In this document: positions 39,901 to 47,232 of the stretch, one piece after another
How positions within the stretch are numbered: position 1 is the first letter of the stretch
Layout: every line of letters starts with the position of its first letter
Notes under the pieces: model-generated
Seen by the model: only the letters and a program-made list of their open reading frames with translations
What the model was told of the DNA's origin: nothing
The model's database searches: none
Position numbers and translations under genes: made by a program
From: Dysidea avara
Taxonomy: Eukaryota; Porifera; Demospongiae; Dictyoceratida; Dysideidae
Length of the DNA: 64,000 nt
Direction of reading: 5' to 3'
Assembly: GCF_963678975.1 (NCBI RefSeq)
Contig: NC_089274.1
Location: 7,966,143 to 8,030,142 of the forward strand

Positions 39901-42900
39901 CACTCACCTAAAATTGGTCTGACACACATGAGTCACTCCATCTATAAGCTATGTGCACTAAACTGAGACCAGGTAAACAATCAATATTGATCACCACTGC
40001 ATATTGTTGTCCTTTACTTATCAACCACCATTGTAATTTTTGTGTAAGCAAAAGCTCTGCCTTATCGTCACACAAGTCATGCAATTTGATGTTATATCCT
40101 ACCAAGTTTCAAGAAATTCTGTATGTTATATGCAAGCTATACTTAGTATAAATAATTAATACAGACAACAGCTCTATACAATAATGTTTCAACTCATACA
40201 GTGTACCTTTCAATGCAGGAGGAGTAAAACTGCTGAATGCTTTCTTCTATAACATACTCCACACAATCCACTTGCCACGCTTGCAAATATCCATTCTGCT
40301 CCATCTCCATCCAACGCATCATCCTGCCATGCAACGTACATTAGAATCAGTTGTTTCACAATCAATTTCCATTTGCTCTGTGGTTCTGCAGGAACAGTAC
40401 CCTCAATAGCTGTAACTCTGGTAGTCTGTTGGCTGAATCTTGAGCCTTTACTGTAGGAATCTTCTTATGGTTGCTCCTTTGTGGTGGTGCTGCTACAATT
40501 TTTTCTGATATTTCTCTGCAGCTTTTTAAAGCTTTTTTTTGTTCTTCATGATTCTTTCTTCTCTGATTCTTTTTCCTCTTATTTTCTGTATTCTCCTTCT
40601 CTTCTAAGATATCATCACTGGTAAGTAGACTTGCACGAGGCAGTGATTTTTGTGGCACAGCAGTTTGTCTTGGGATACACCAAGAATTCTGATAGTATTG
40701 ACTGAGATAGCGATGGATTTGGGGCTCCAATGTTTGAGGTGTACTGCTGGCAGACTTTGATGAGATAGTAGCTTCAGTTGTGGGTAGAATTATTGTAGGT
40801 GTAGCAATTGAGATCATCTATCAATAAATGCAGTTGAATCTCCATCTGAAAACTGAGCAATGACTGAATTATTGTCTGGTAGGTTGTTGATTGGACATGG
40901 TAGAGTTTAAGCCATTTAAGTCAATATACAACAAGTCAAATCCTTCTTTAAAACGTCTCTTGTACAATTCTTCTTGCTCAATAGTAAAACGGTTTTGGAC
41001 AGATGCTGTGGTTTGTTCTTCAAGGTTTTTATTGCTGGTGCTTGCAGATGAATTAGAATTTGATCTAGCTTGCTCAGTACTAATGCTGCATGGGTTAGGG
41101 CTGCTCCTGGATGCAAGGGCATAACTTTGATGACTGTATGATTCATTGGGTACAATCCACATGTATTGAAACATTTGCAGGTGTAACTGCCTTCAGCCAC
41201 GCCTGCAGAAAGAGAGTAAACTTCATCACCATTTTTCCAAGATGCTCTGAAGAAAAGCATGGCACACTGCTCTCCATCATGCCTTTATTAACAAAAAATG
41301 AACAGTCTAATGACTGGGTTGTGTGTGGTGGCACAGCATTATCACTTTATTCTCTCTGTCAAGGCAGATTTCTTTAGGTTGGTAATGAGTACTGTGTCAA
41401 CAACAAAAAGGGTGTGCACTCACTGCATTCTTAAGAAAGTGATCATGATACAGTAGTTATCTACCCTTTGTTGCTGCAGCCATATCTAGTGCCTGGAATT
41501 TCCATAACTGTCCAGGTGTGTCACACTTTCTTAGTATCAAACATAGTGGTAGGTGGCAATACTTGCCCTGCTGCACTAGCACAAGCCACTATCATACACT
41601 ACGATAGTAGTGTATAGTAGGGACCACAAAGGAGTAGGCGTGGCCCACGAAATAATATCACCCAAAAAACAGCCTCAATTTCCCCTAATGATGATCAGGC
41701 AGTATTGGTTAGGTGAAACTAAGCCCAAACAAGCTTTCAGATTGACCCAAAATGCTTTCAACAAGTTGCTACGGAATTTTAAAAATAATGTATTTAACGG
41801 AATTTTCTACTGAGTGAGTAACTGACTGACTGACTGATGCCTTCAGACAAGCGTAACTCGATAACAGCTAAGGCTATGGGCTTGATTTTTTCACTGTTTG
41901 ACGTCACTTCGGCCCGACAGGTGCCTTTTGGCATACCACAGTATGTACAATACATTCTTCATGGACTTACCAGTGTCCTCCTTTGTGTCCCATTCATCTT
42001 TGCTGACAGCGAAAAGTGTCGATTTGGTGATAGCACGTGATGGCTTCCCTTCATAATGGAAATCATCCGTATTTGTCATAGTGGCTATTTTGATATCAGA
42101 GGTGCTTTCAAACAGTTCTTGATTCATACTGCTGTGTAACGGGTTGAGCATAGCCAGCAATGAAGTGTAATGGATACTCCACTTTTCAGACAATAATTAA
42201 TATAACTGGGGCGTGTGGTACCATTTCTTTCTTTCGGTATGCGTGGATTGCAGAGGTACTTTTCGAACAGTTCTTGATTCGAAATGCTGCATAAAGGTTG
42301 AACATAGCTGGCAACGAAGCATAATGAATATTTCACTTTTCAGATGATAATTGGGGCGTGTGGCGCCATTTCAGATGTGGTATGCATGGGTTCATCAGTC
42401 ATAATCATTATTTACAAACAAAAAAAAGTTTACAGACAAGTACACAGAAAAATTTGGAATTTTCAACTAGAGTAGGGACCATAGCACATCGATAAAAAGT
42501 ACTGAAACAAGTTGGAGTAGTCCATGATATTAAATCACAGTAAAACAATAAAAAGTGTTATATCCCTACTGTGCTCAAGATACCATAATGGAAATGCATA
42601 GTAGGGATATAACACTTCTTATTGTTTTACTGTGAATTAATATCGTGCATTACTCCAGCTTGTTTCAGTACTTTTTATCGATGTGCCCTACTCTAGTTGA
42701 AAATTCTTTTTCTGTGTACTTCTTATATATAAATTAAGGCTGGGAGATTATATTGATCGTGGGATTAGTTGTGATTGTTTCTGATGTTGATGTGTATTAA
42801 AGATAATTGTGACATTGTGACATCACATTCAAACATGTATTAGTAAATTCAAAATGATGACACATACTGTTGTGTAAGGAAAACAAGCCTACGTTTGTGT

Positions 42901-44535
42901 GACAATTCATTGTGTGAATAAATTGTATTAGTTAATTAAATTAAAACTGTTGAATTTCTAAGGATGCTGTTATTCATTATAATGTTTGTATTAAACTGTA
43001 ACTACCCACAGTTGTACACCTAAATAAATTATGCAAAGTTGTGCATATACAATGCTATTGATGCATTTGAAGTCAACATCGTGATAGTTATCATAATCGT
43101 GATATATTGTATCCTACAATCATGAAAGTAGCAAAATTTCACAGTTTCTCAGCCCTACTATAAATACGGTAACCTTAAACAATAATGAAAGGTACAATAT
43201 CACCAGGCAATAGGTTGATATACCTGGTGCAGTACAAAGCCAACAGTCACAACTCCCCTTAATTGGCAGTGTAATGGTGTAGTGATTTTGGTACCACTGA
43301 TTTTTCTATATAGGGAAAAATTCTCCCCCTATAGATCTACTGTAGCCACTACTGTATATGTGATCAGATTTTACAAAACTGATCCAAATCGCACATCGGG
43401 CAAAATCAAACTAACACGGCCAGCGGATAGCTACACTATTGTACTAGTAGTTAGACACTCAGTACTGCTCAAACTACCCGAGGCTGGTTTCAACAGGCAT
43501 CTTTTCTGGATGGTGTGTAGAGCTCGAGTGGCGGTTTTAGGCCTTGTGAAGGACCTGGCTTGGCAAGAACCAGTGATTTACTGGTGGACAGCCTGATAAT
43601 GTTGGGAGGACGTTTTTTCTGTGGATTTTGCTACATATCAGCCACTAAGGAGCCAGCACAGCCCTGTAATCTCGTCTCTGGACTCCAATCATGGTCTGCC
43701 TCCATTTTGAGGTCTAACCCTTGCCCACCCTCCACCCCTTTGTGAGCACTCGTGATACTACTTTGCTCGTCCAACTGCTCAGATTTTCTATCTTATTTGA
43801 TGGGAAACTCTACAAGCAGCTACAAGTACTGGAAGTGGCCTGAAAGGTAATAGATTGATACATCTTTTGTGTAAATTTCATACGCGTGCTTGCTATCCTT
43901 GGAGAGTTACGCTGGCGTGAATTCTTTAAAACTGTTTATCTCGAAACTTCTAATGTGCGATTTGGATCGTTTTTCCAAAATCCGGTCACATATGGTGAAC
44001 AACAGTATTAGTATATATCATTAAATATTTGTGTTTTTTTGATGTAGTGGAGATTCGCATCAACAAGACCAGAGTACGGATGGACAAAGTAGATCGGGTA
44101 GATTTATTTAAGGGAGGTGAAAATGATGCCAAAGAGCATAAATTTTGGAAGAAGTTGGCTAATCAAAAACTTAAACCAGAGTCTTCAAATCTGGGCAAAG
44201 TTAGAGAGGTCAAAGATGACTTGAAAGAACTTCGCAATTACGTCTTGCTGGTGTTACTCCTAGCAAATGTCATGTGGATAGCATTCCTTTATAGTTTGAC
44301 ATTCAGGAAATTAGAGAAATATAATCTGCCAAAGCGTGCTTTCAGTTTATTTTTCTTGATCGTCTTTGCCATCATAGTTCTGATCCAATTTATTGCCATG
44401 ATATGCCACCGATTTGTTACACTGTTACATCTTCTGGCTGGAATTAAACCTACCAATAATGGTAGGTATATATGGATACCTGGTGATGATGTTGAGGTTG
44501 TCACTAAGCGAAATAGCTATGTGACAGAATTGTAG
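12532..44535 (+). CDS. Chitin synthase gene 2, complete (8 exons, 1347 aa)
   Basis: Membrane glycosyltransferase family 2 enzyme predicted to polymerise UDP-GlcNAc into chitin and export it. Exons: 12532-12957, 13600-14092, 26925-29188, 34563-34634, 35806-35904, 35973-36120, 38036-38089, 44048-44535. All introns are GT..AG, phases match, and the sum is 4044 nt with one stop (TAG). The start ATG has A at -3 and G at +4. Order of parts: two N-terminal hydrophobic segments (residues about 58-78 and 98-125), more membrane segments to about 300, catalytic core (STMYHE 499-504, DADID 640-644, EDRW 742-745, QRRRW 779-783), a membrane bundle, KWGTRE 980-985, SAM domain 1 (about 1051-1110), SAM domain 2 (about 1119-1180), charged linker and two final helices. 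The catalytic motifs are all present, so the enzyme looks active. The length is normal for animal chitin synthases. Gene 1 upstream is a tandem paralogue in the same orientation. Confidence 0.92.
13600..14092 (+). CDS. Gene 2 exon 2: membrane segments
   Basis: Acceptor TGCTTGTAG, donor GCAG|GTACAT, phase 0 in and 1 out. Begins GFVTTLIEVAALCGF, then a second helix, a hydrophilic E/N/Q-rich loop, and two more helices ending LVLISFVWSGWIQQKV and ARLKA. It joins exactly to exon 3 as ...KAGLLTSTLR, matching the 'ARWKA' junction known in animal chitin synthases. Confidence 0.84.
14093..15400. other. Start of the 12.8-kb intron 2, nothing recognised
   Basis: AT-rich. The short open frames here (14125-14385, 14941-15225) show no recognisable motif. 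Confidence 0.5.
15400..15900 (-). repeat. Degenerate copy of the 43.4-44.0 kb MITE interior
   Basis: Read on the - strand, blocks such as GGCTTGGCAAGAA..AGTG, CCAGCACAGCCCTGTAAT, GGTCTGCCTCCATTTTGA and ATCTCAAAACTTCT recur in the same order at 43550-43960 (+). A diverged, inverted member of one repeat family. Confidence 0.55.
15951..16590. mobile_element. TGTGACC-type MITE
   Basis: Inverted ends TGTGACCCGCTGAGCTAAAA (15953) and the complement ending TCAGCAGGTCACA (about 16587). The right 200 bp (GTTGCTGTACAAATC, CTGTCTAGTGCTGTAACTCC) matches the right ends of the elements at 19374-21603 and 23654-24301. Confidence 0.65.
17010..17240. repeat. Remnant of a GGGGGCATGCCCC-type repeat
   Basis: TTTCTGGGGGACACGCCCC and GAGTATGCTGAGTGTGCTTC resemble the right part of the MITE at 61919-62776. 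No ends found. Confidence 0.35.
17311..18347. mobile_element. MITE with perfect 19-bp TIRs
   Basis: TAGTGCTGGACATCATAAC at 17311-17329 and its exact complement at 18329-18347, 1037 bp apart. No clear target duplication. The 131-codon open frame inside (17902-18297) has no recognisable motif. Confidence 0.6.
18538..19250. mobile_element. Foldback element with two copies of the recurrent motif
   Basis: Arms of about 300 bp pair end to end: AGTAGAATTTTAGGAAAACG at the left end with its complement near 19232-19250, and CAGGGACCTGCATTGAAAGC (18748) with its complement near 19018. Each arm holds the recurrent motif, in inverted orientation (18673-18699, 19079-19104). Confidence 0.7.
19515..20030 (+). 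pseudogene. DDE_4-type transposase, C-terminal half, broken
   Basis: Across frames the order is FPSAVVIIECMDVFIER (family form IIDCTE-x-F-I-E, so the first catalytic D looks changed), LPVDVVLVDRGFNIMELVG (the family 'ADRGF' block with the second D), a QSLRK segment, RVRIHMERMIGG (the E block), and VIIVCCTLVNLCLSIV at the end. Stops and frameshifts separate the parts, and nothing upstream gives an N terminus. Pseudogene of the HARBI/ISL2EU-like group. Confidence 0.68.
20060..20245 (-). pseudogene. PHD-finger-like fragment
   Basis: On the - strand: FCVCKKPDD, then NCMSGKWLHLNCLNI, then GDWFCLDCKK. Cys/His spacing (C-x-C, C, H-x-x-C, C-x-x-C) fits a PHD/zinc finger. Probably the 3' part of the YqaJ-containing gene just upstream on this strand. 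Confidence 0.55.
20460..21250 (-). pseudogene. YqaJ-like nuclease fragment
   Basis: The - strand frame at 20514-20711 has LLEASPDGIVSCSC then ILVEVKCPYRC: the SPDG aspartate and the E-V-K pair of a PD-(D/E)XK YqaJ-type nuclease. Upstream frames (to about 21250) are open only in pieces. Such proteins are commonly encoded in invertebrate transposons. Confidence 0.62.
21705..22110. mobile_element. GCTGGGYGAT-type MITE
   Basis: TAGTGCTGGGTGGTAT at the left and ATATCGTCCAGCTCTA at the right. Flanks ATAGCAAA (21697-21704) and ATAACAAA (22111-22118) are an 8-bp duplication with one mismatch. Same family as 39017, 42735 and 60313. Confidence 0.7.
22912..23112. mobile_element. Small TTAA-flanked MITE
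   Basis: TTAAAGGTGGT at 22912 and ACCACCTTTAA ending 23112; about 200 bp. TTAA at both ends fits a piggyBac-type target site, though no autonomous partner is visible. Confidence 0.5.
23166..23245 (-). repeat. tRNA-like unit closed by a 10-bp stem
   Basis: Perfect inverted ends GGTGTCAAAG (23166-23175) and CTTTGACACC (23236-23245) close an 80-nt unit. On the - strand it contains GCCTGCAGTTTGAATCC, a B-box-like block similar to the core at 10097. I see no good A box, so a tRNA-derived SINE or decayed tRNA is possible but a functional tRNA is unlikely. Confidence 0.4.
23654..24301. mobile_element. TATATGTGACC-type MITE
   Basis: Left end TATATGTGACCAGATCTGCG then AAAACCGACACAATAGTGCA; right end TGCACTATTGTGTCGG then a complement ending CACATATA. 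About 650 bp, likely TA target. The right subterminal region (GCTGTAGAAATCGA..GGGCTGTAACTCC) matches those of 15951-16590 and 19374-21603. Confidence 0.7.
24323..25200. repeat. Unclassified repeat beginning with the recurrent motif
   Basis: Motif copies at 24323-24349 and 25196-25221 bracket about 850 bp of AT-rich, non-coding sequence. The open frames on both strands (24335-24706, 24712-24981) have no recognisable motif. Confidence 0.4.
25230..26097 (+). repeat. 61-bp minisatellite (dimeric)
   Basis: About 14 imperfect copies of a 61-bp unit made of two related monomers, GATCAGCTAGAAGAAGTTAC+CTTGTAGAGA and GTTCAGCTACAAACAAATCA+CCCTGTAGAGA. It starts directly after a copy of the recurrent motif, whose downstream GTCACCCTGAAGAGAATTCA already resembles a monomer. 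In intron 2 of gene 2. Confidence 0.88.
26272..26600. mobile_element. Foldback element in intron 2, 325 bp before exon 3
   Basis: Near-perfect arms from AATCTAATCCAAAACAGCC (26272) to its complement ending 26600, with a short loop near 26430. Could form a very long hairpin in the pre-mRNA. A single arm of the same family lies at 34390-34517. Confidence 0.75.
26925..29188 (+). CDS. Gene 2 exon 3: GT2 catalytic core
   Basis: 2264 nt in one exon, acceptor CCTGTAG at 26924, donor GAC|GTAAGT. The apparent start at 26930 is only a TTG inside the exon. Motifs in order: CSTMYHE, HIFFDNAC, TDADIDF, GAVCARTHPLGSGPVVWYQ, GHWLQKAAEH, VLCCPGCFS, GEDRWLCTLL, QRRRW, several membrane helices, and KWGTRE. 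The family usually has CGRIHP where this copy has CARTHP. The exon ends in the first helix of SAM 1 (VKEWLRETKCD). Confidence 0.94.
29501..29816. mobile_element. Foldback MITE in intron 3
   Basis: Arms meet near 29655; the ends read CAAGTATAAGAAAAATAGGA and the complement TTTTTCTTATTCTTG. Internal blocks AGAGTAGGGATCA and AAAAGTACCGAAACAAGTTT recur in the foldback at 42438-42722. Confidence 0.7.
30370..30840 (+). repeat. Degenerate tandem repeat, about 150-200 bp units
   Basis: Three loose copies of a unit containing CTGTTCTACTTTGCTAA, GAGTTCTTATCC, CTGGAACAGTCAGTTGAA and TCAAACACATGAGA. Confidence 0.55.
30880..31320 (+). repeat. Repeat R, copy 1 (decayed)
   Basis: Contains GTCAGCAAAAAGAACCGGGTACAAAGGA, a GCCACATTGAACAGTGAAGA block and CCTAACCAATACTGCC, in the same order as copies at 38590-39485 and 41585-42420. 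Confidence 0.5.
31362..32447 (+). pseudogene. gypsy RT (C-terminal half) and RNase H
   Basis: Begins just before VVVDDILVWG (RT active site), then KCQFKKQEIAYLGHVLT, KRFLGMLTYLAKFIPNLSQ, RNase H with LSVDASSKGPGAVLLQ, YAQIEKELFTVVFGCTKFHD, a SDHKPLEAIL block and LVLADILSRAYIPE. The frame breaks near 32385, where the conserved 'pYW-RDEL' linker changes to the next frame. Confidence 0.86.
32385..33088 (+). pseudogene. gypsy integrase, with in-frame stops
   Basis: HHCC zinc finger (IHSSHLG, CHICS), then the first catalytic D in VGADLF and the second in ITDNGPQF. The third acidic residue, normally E in the 'QAExAV' block, is D here (MADKAVQTAK). An in-frame TAA at 32795-32797 and a TGA at 33086-33088 interrupt it. 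Confidence 0.82.
33200..33590 (+). pseudogene. gypsy pol C-terminal tail
   Basis: After another frameshift, 33271-33528 carries the typical end of gypsy integrases: GPSSYIVNTPGGQSYRRNRR, HLKPAP, then in the next frame LRRSQRTIRKPARYTD. Confidence 0.65.
33662..33790 (+). repeat. Probable gypsy 3' LTR (end uncertain)
   Basis: Starts TGTAACATATATTAGG after the purine tract. No second LTR is in the window for comparison, so length and end are guesses. Confidence 0.4.
34390..34517 (+). repeat. Solo arm of the 26.3-kb foldback
   Basis: CATTTCTTGGCCGCCATCTT, GATTTCACA and AGGCCGCACCCTT..CATAGCTTGGCTG match one arm of 26272-26600. A 22-bp inverted match (AAAGATGGCGGTAGC) remains at its left edge. 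Confidence 0.6.
34563..34634 (+). CDS. Gene 2 exon 4: middle of SAM 1
   Basis: 72 nt, phase 0 at both ends, acceptor TTTGTCAG, donor GAG|GTAAGT. KFYADNFEKEGYTEMDF continues the helix begun in exon 3, with the EGY turn typical of SAM domains. Confidence 0.82.
35055..35165 (+). repeat. tRNA-derived SINE head, copy 1
   Basis: TCTAGGTGGTACCTGCATGC, then AGAGGTTGTGGGTTCACATC and CAGCTGG. It aligns with the unit at 56843-56910 (-), which has perfect A and B boxes. Followed by a T-run. In intron 4. Confidence 0.5.
35672..35690. repeat. (TA)n microsatellite
   Basis: About ten TA units in intron 4 of gene 2. Confidence 0.9.
35806..35904 (+). CDS. Gene 2 exon 5: end of SAM 1 and linker
   Basis: 99 nt, phase 0 at both ends, acceptor TTTTTCAG, donor CCT|GTAAGT. 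DFEAIGIEKRGFQLKLEKEV is the helix 4/5 region of a SAM domain, followed by a short linker with PTPDIETNVP. Confidence 0.84.
35973..36120 (+). CDS. Gene 2 exon 6: SAM 2
   Basis: 148 nt after a 68-nt intron; phase 0 in, 1 out. EDVAQWLRNLKLPQYEELF, EGYSTDEDVENLKGL and MGITRRG are clear SAM landmarks and match the gene 1 exon at 2343-2490 in length and phase. Confidence 0.88.
36513..37099. mobile_element. MITE with TAGAGCGGTTGCAT ends
   Basis: Perfect 14-bp TIRs: TAGAGCGGTTGCAT at 36514 and ATGCAACCGCTCTA at 37085-37098. About 585 bp, no coding. In intron 6. No clear target duplication. Confidence 0.55.
37100..38035. other. Rest of intron 6, nothing recognised
   Basis: No ORF, repeat or RNA I can support up to the acceptor at 38035. 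Confidence 0.5.
38036..38089 (+). CDS. Gene 2 exon 7: end of SAM 2
   Basis: 54 nt, acceptor TTGTATAG, donor T|GTAAGT. HLKQLKLGLRYLQYPSN, nearly the same as the gene 1 exon at 3359-3412. Confidence 0.82.
38347..38460. repeat. Palindrome, arms of about 45 bp
   Basis: GTCGCCTACACTTGAAGATA..GGACATCCCTACTTCAGT pairs with ACTGAAGTAGG..TATCTTCAGGGGTAGGTGAC across about 20 bp. A short foldback in intron 7. Confidence 0.7.
38590..39485 (+). repeat. Repeat R, copy 2, with a MITE inside
   Basis: Matches the reverse complement of 41585-42420 through CATTATACTTCG..CAGCTATGTT, GGGAAGCCATCA, AAAGATAAATGGGACACAAA and CTAACCAATACTG. It is interrupted by the MITE at 39017-39375. Confidence 0.65.
39017..39375. 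mobile_element. GCTGGGYGAT-type MITE nested in repeat R
   Basis: Ends TAGAGCTGGGTGGTAT and ATATCGCCCAGCTCTA, flanked by TTAACCAA (39009-39016) and CTAACCAA (39376-39383). The uninterrupted sequence CTAACCAATACTG survives at 31195 and in the 41.6-kb copy, which proves an 8-bp target duplication. Confidence 0.8.
40362..41334 (-). pseudogene. Transposase-like C-terminal remnant (pogo/Tigger-type?)
   Basis: A - strand frame (40362-40817) has PRASLLTSDDILEEKENTEN followed by a long K/R/E/Q stretch (KRKKNQRRKNHEEQKKAL), the look of the tail of DDE_1/Tigger-like transposases in invertebrates ('ARVLTSDE..EKE-K-K'). Upstream on the same strand, FTIEQEELYKRRFKEGFDL (40869-41174) may belong to the same protein. 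No catalytic core is present. The family call is from memory and uncertain. Confidence 0.4.
41585..42420 (-). repeat. Repeat R, copy 3, inverted
   Basis: - strand counterpart of 38590-39485. On the - strand it preserves VSKDEWDTKEDTGKSMKNV, a phrase also visible as SKDKWDTKENTG in copy 2. The two copies form an inverted pair about 2 kb apart in intron 7. Confidence 0.65.
42438..42722. mobile_element. Foldback MITE, relative of 29501-29816
   Basis: Arms from AAGTACACAGAAAAATTTGG to the complement ending TGTGTACTT. Shares CTAGAGTAGGGA and AAAAAGTACTGAAACAAGTT with the 29.5-kb element, but the inner arm sequence differs. Confidence 0.7.
42735..43158. mobile_element. GCTGGGYGAT-type MITE
   Basis: TAAGGCTGGGAGAT at the left, TTTCTCAGCCCTA at the right; flanks ATATAAAT and CTATAAAT (8 bp, one mismatch). 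Interior rich in ATCGTGATA-like inverted blocks. Confidence 0.65.
43355..43992. mobile_element. TATATGTGA-type MITE, just before exon 8
   Basis: Left TATATGTGATCAGATTTT then GATCCAAATCGCACAT; right ATGTGCGATTTGGATC then a TCCGGTCACATAT end. About 640 bp. Its interior matches 15400-15900 in inverse orientation. It ends 55 bp before the exon 8 acceptor. Confidence 0.68.
44048..44535 (+). CDS. Gene 2 exon 8: C-terminal membrane domain and stop
   Basis: Acceptor TTGATGTAG, phase 1 in, stop TAG 44533-44535. Linker with FWKKLANQKLKPESS and DLKELRN, two hydrophobic helices, and a tail ending VTEL. Upstream frame to 44029 is intron. Confidence 0.86.
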
Positions 44536-45300
44536 CATCTGTGGCTGTATGCTAATGACACTTATCAAACAAATGTTTTAGCTATAACATGTGTTTATTT
44601 TATTGTATTTACGCAACTCACATAATATATACAATTGTATGGAAAGCTGTAAGGAGGCAAGCATAAAATTTGGGCATGCATGGTTGTACTGAGACTGGAA
44701 AGTGTCAAAAAATTTCAGGATGTTTAGAACATGAAAATGGTTTAAAACTAATATGTGTTGACTTAGTACTCCTGTAGCTCCAGGGAGCATACCAAAACTA
44801 CCCAACACTTAATTGACAATTTTTATAGCAGATAGCACTGTTTGTTAATGTAATATATGTATTATGATGGCATTCTTTTAGGATTGATTGATAGATTGTT
44901 AATTATACTCATAGCATTTGGTCTTCCATGCTGGAGTGTTACATATACAACATATATAACAACAACAATTATATACACATGCATAGTACAACATACACAC
45001 ACAAAAAGCAAGACAATACAATATAATTGGTAAACAAACAAAAATGAAACAAGGAAGAAATTGTGCAAAAAATAGTTAACCAGAAATCAAAGAAACAAAC
45101 AGTTCATGAAATCAAATGGGGTAGACTGATAGACTATTCTACCACGTAGTTGCCTGTCCTGAAAAATTTCTTTGAAGAAGATAATTTATAACGATAAATG
45201 CTGGCAAAACTAGGTGGAGTTCTGGTACAATAGCAGTGTTGAGTTCCAAAGTGGATATTTGGATTTAATAATAAGCAATGATCCTTAAGATATTGTTTAT
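44536..45300. other. 3' flank of gene 2, no feature seen
   Basis: AT-rich, including a stretch of CA/ATA-rich low-complexity sequence near 44950-45010. No gene supported. Confidence 0.5.
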
Positions 45301-45984
45301 GCATTGTTATTATTAACGCTTTACAGTGACCAGCACTGAAGGTCTGACAGCAACATGTGCTGCAGCCTTTGGATTGTCCTAACCTAATTTCAAGGACTTA
45401 GACTTAATGACTTGACTTGCTAGTAAAGTTTGGTATTGAATGGTAGATACAATTGGTAGCCATCCAAGTCTGGAACAGTGTACAGAAACATGATTATGTT
45501 TTTGGAAGCCAAACACAACACGGGCAGCTCTATTGTCAAGATGGTGCAACTGACTAATCAAATGCTGACTCAGTGGAGGGAAGAGCATAATTCACTTGTG
45601 ATAGAACCAAGGAATCCACCAGCATCTGTAAAATATGTACTGGAAGCTCCTTCTGATGACAGTTAATTAAATACAGGTAATAAGCCATCTTATAAACTTT
45701 GGCAACCTGAAATTTCCATGTAAACTTTTGGTCAATCACCACCCCCAAATACTTCTGCTGGGCAACAGCCTTCAAAAGAAACGTCATCCAGGTACTGCAG
45801 GAACATCGGCAGCACACTCTCGTCCATGTACTCCAAACCACATAGCACTTGACTTAGCCACATTAAACTTTATTTTGCTGCTCGTAATCCACCTCAATAA
45901 CTGAATTAAATCATCACATAACATACTCTGAACATGCTCATAACTATCACCACAACAGATAAGAGACAAGGATCATCAGCAAAA

Positions 45985-46262
45985 TTTGGATAGTGGGGCA
46001 GTAGTTTGTGCTGTTTTCCTTGACTTATGAAAGGCCTAGATCATGTGATCTTGTTACAGCGTCTCCACTGTTTGAATGCTTGCGGTATTTCATCATGGTG
46101 GTTTGCTAGTTATCTCAGTGATTGATCGGGAGTGGTGGCTCTTTCTCACAGTGGGGTCCAGTCCTGGGGGTATACCACAGGGTAGTGTCCTAGGCCACTG
46201 CTGTTTCTAGTTTACATAAATGTTATGCCCCTTACGCCATGGAACAGTGTTACCATCAAAGA
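45985..46262 (+). pseudogene. Inverted RT segment inside LINE-A
   Basis: On the + strand: VVCAVFLDL..GLDHVILLQR, ISSWWFASYLSD, then a broken PQGSVLGPLLF-like block and LVYINVMPL. This is exactly the RT part (DL-x-KAFD to YIN) missing from the - strand frames on either side. Confidence 0.7.
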
Positions 46263-47232
46263 GTTAACAATCGCATCAATAGCATGCAGCAATAAATTTT
46301 TCTAACACTTTAGCCACAATGGGCACTACAGATATTGGACAAAAGTTGGTGGGATCATTTTCATCACTTCCCTTATGCACTGGTTAGATTTCTTCCAAAC
46401 AGATGGTACAACTTCAGAATGAAGTGACTTACTATAAATAGTTGTTAAGGGTTCAGCTATCTCTACAGCTACCTCCTTTAGAAATAGTGCAGAAAGACCA
46501 TCTGATCCTGTAGACTTACAAACATCCAAATGTTGTAATTGTGTAACTACATCAGAAACTTCAATTGGACAAAAACAAAACTTATCAGTATTAGAGTCAG
46601 GTGGTAAAGTTCAACTATCAGTGGCAGCTGGTTGATGGTCAGAAATAGCAACACTTTATAGAAATCATTAAGATTGTCTAGTGAAACATTCTTGCTTTCA
46701 ACAGATTTACAGTATGAGAGGTTCTTTGTCCAAAAACATGATTAAACTCTGAGAAGCAAGTTGTGGTGACTTGCATGATTATTTTAATAATGAGTTAAGA
46801 CAAGCCAATTTTGCCTACCGAATAGAAAACTTCAGCTGATTTTTAATTTTCTTGTAACTAACAAAATAATATTATCAGGATCCTTTGTGTGTACTGCCTT
46901 ACGCTTAGCTTTATCTTTTACCTTAATGGCATATATAATTTCAGAAGTCATTCATGGAGTATGATTATGACGCTTGGAGTATTTACAAGAAACCCTTTTC
47001 AAGGGTATGTAAGAGTCTAGACAGTAATCAAGAAGACCATAAAAATAGTCCCACATATCATCAATATTATCAGAGGAATCCATAACCATCCATGGAGCCA
47101 TGGAGAGGCAACTTCTGATACTCTCCCAGCAGCAATTCCTAAAGGGATGAATCCATCGAAACCGAGGCACTGGACTTCGACAATAATACTATTTGTACAT
47201 GATGGTCACTTAATCCAGTAGTCTGAGTTGTA

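Noticed and set aside
40891..41377. Open frames on the + strand opposite the transposase-like remnant
   Set aside because: No motif; they are shadows of the - strand frame with the LTSDD..EKE region.
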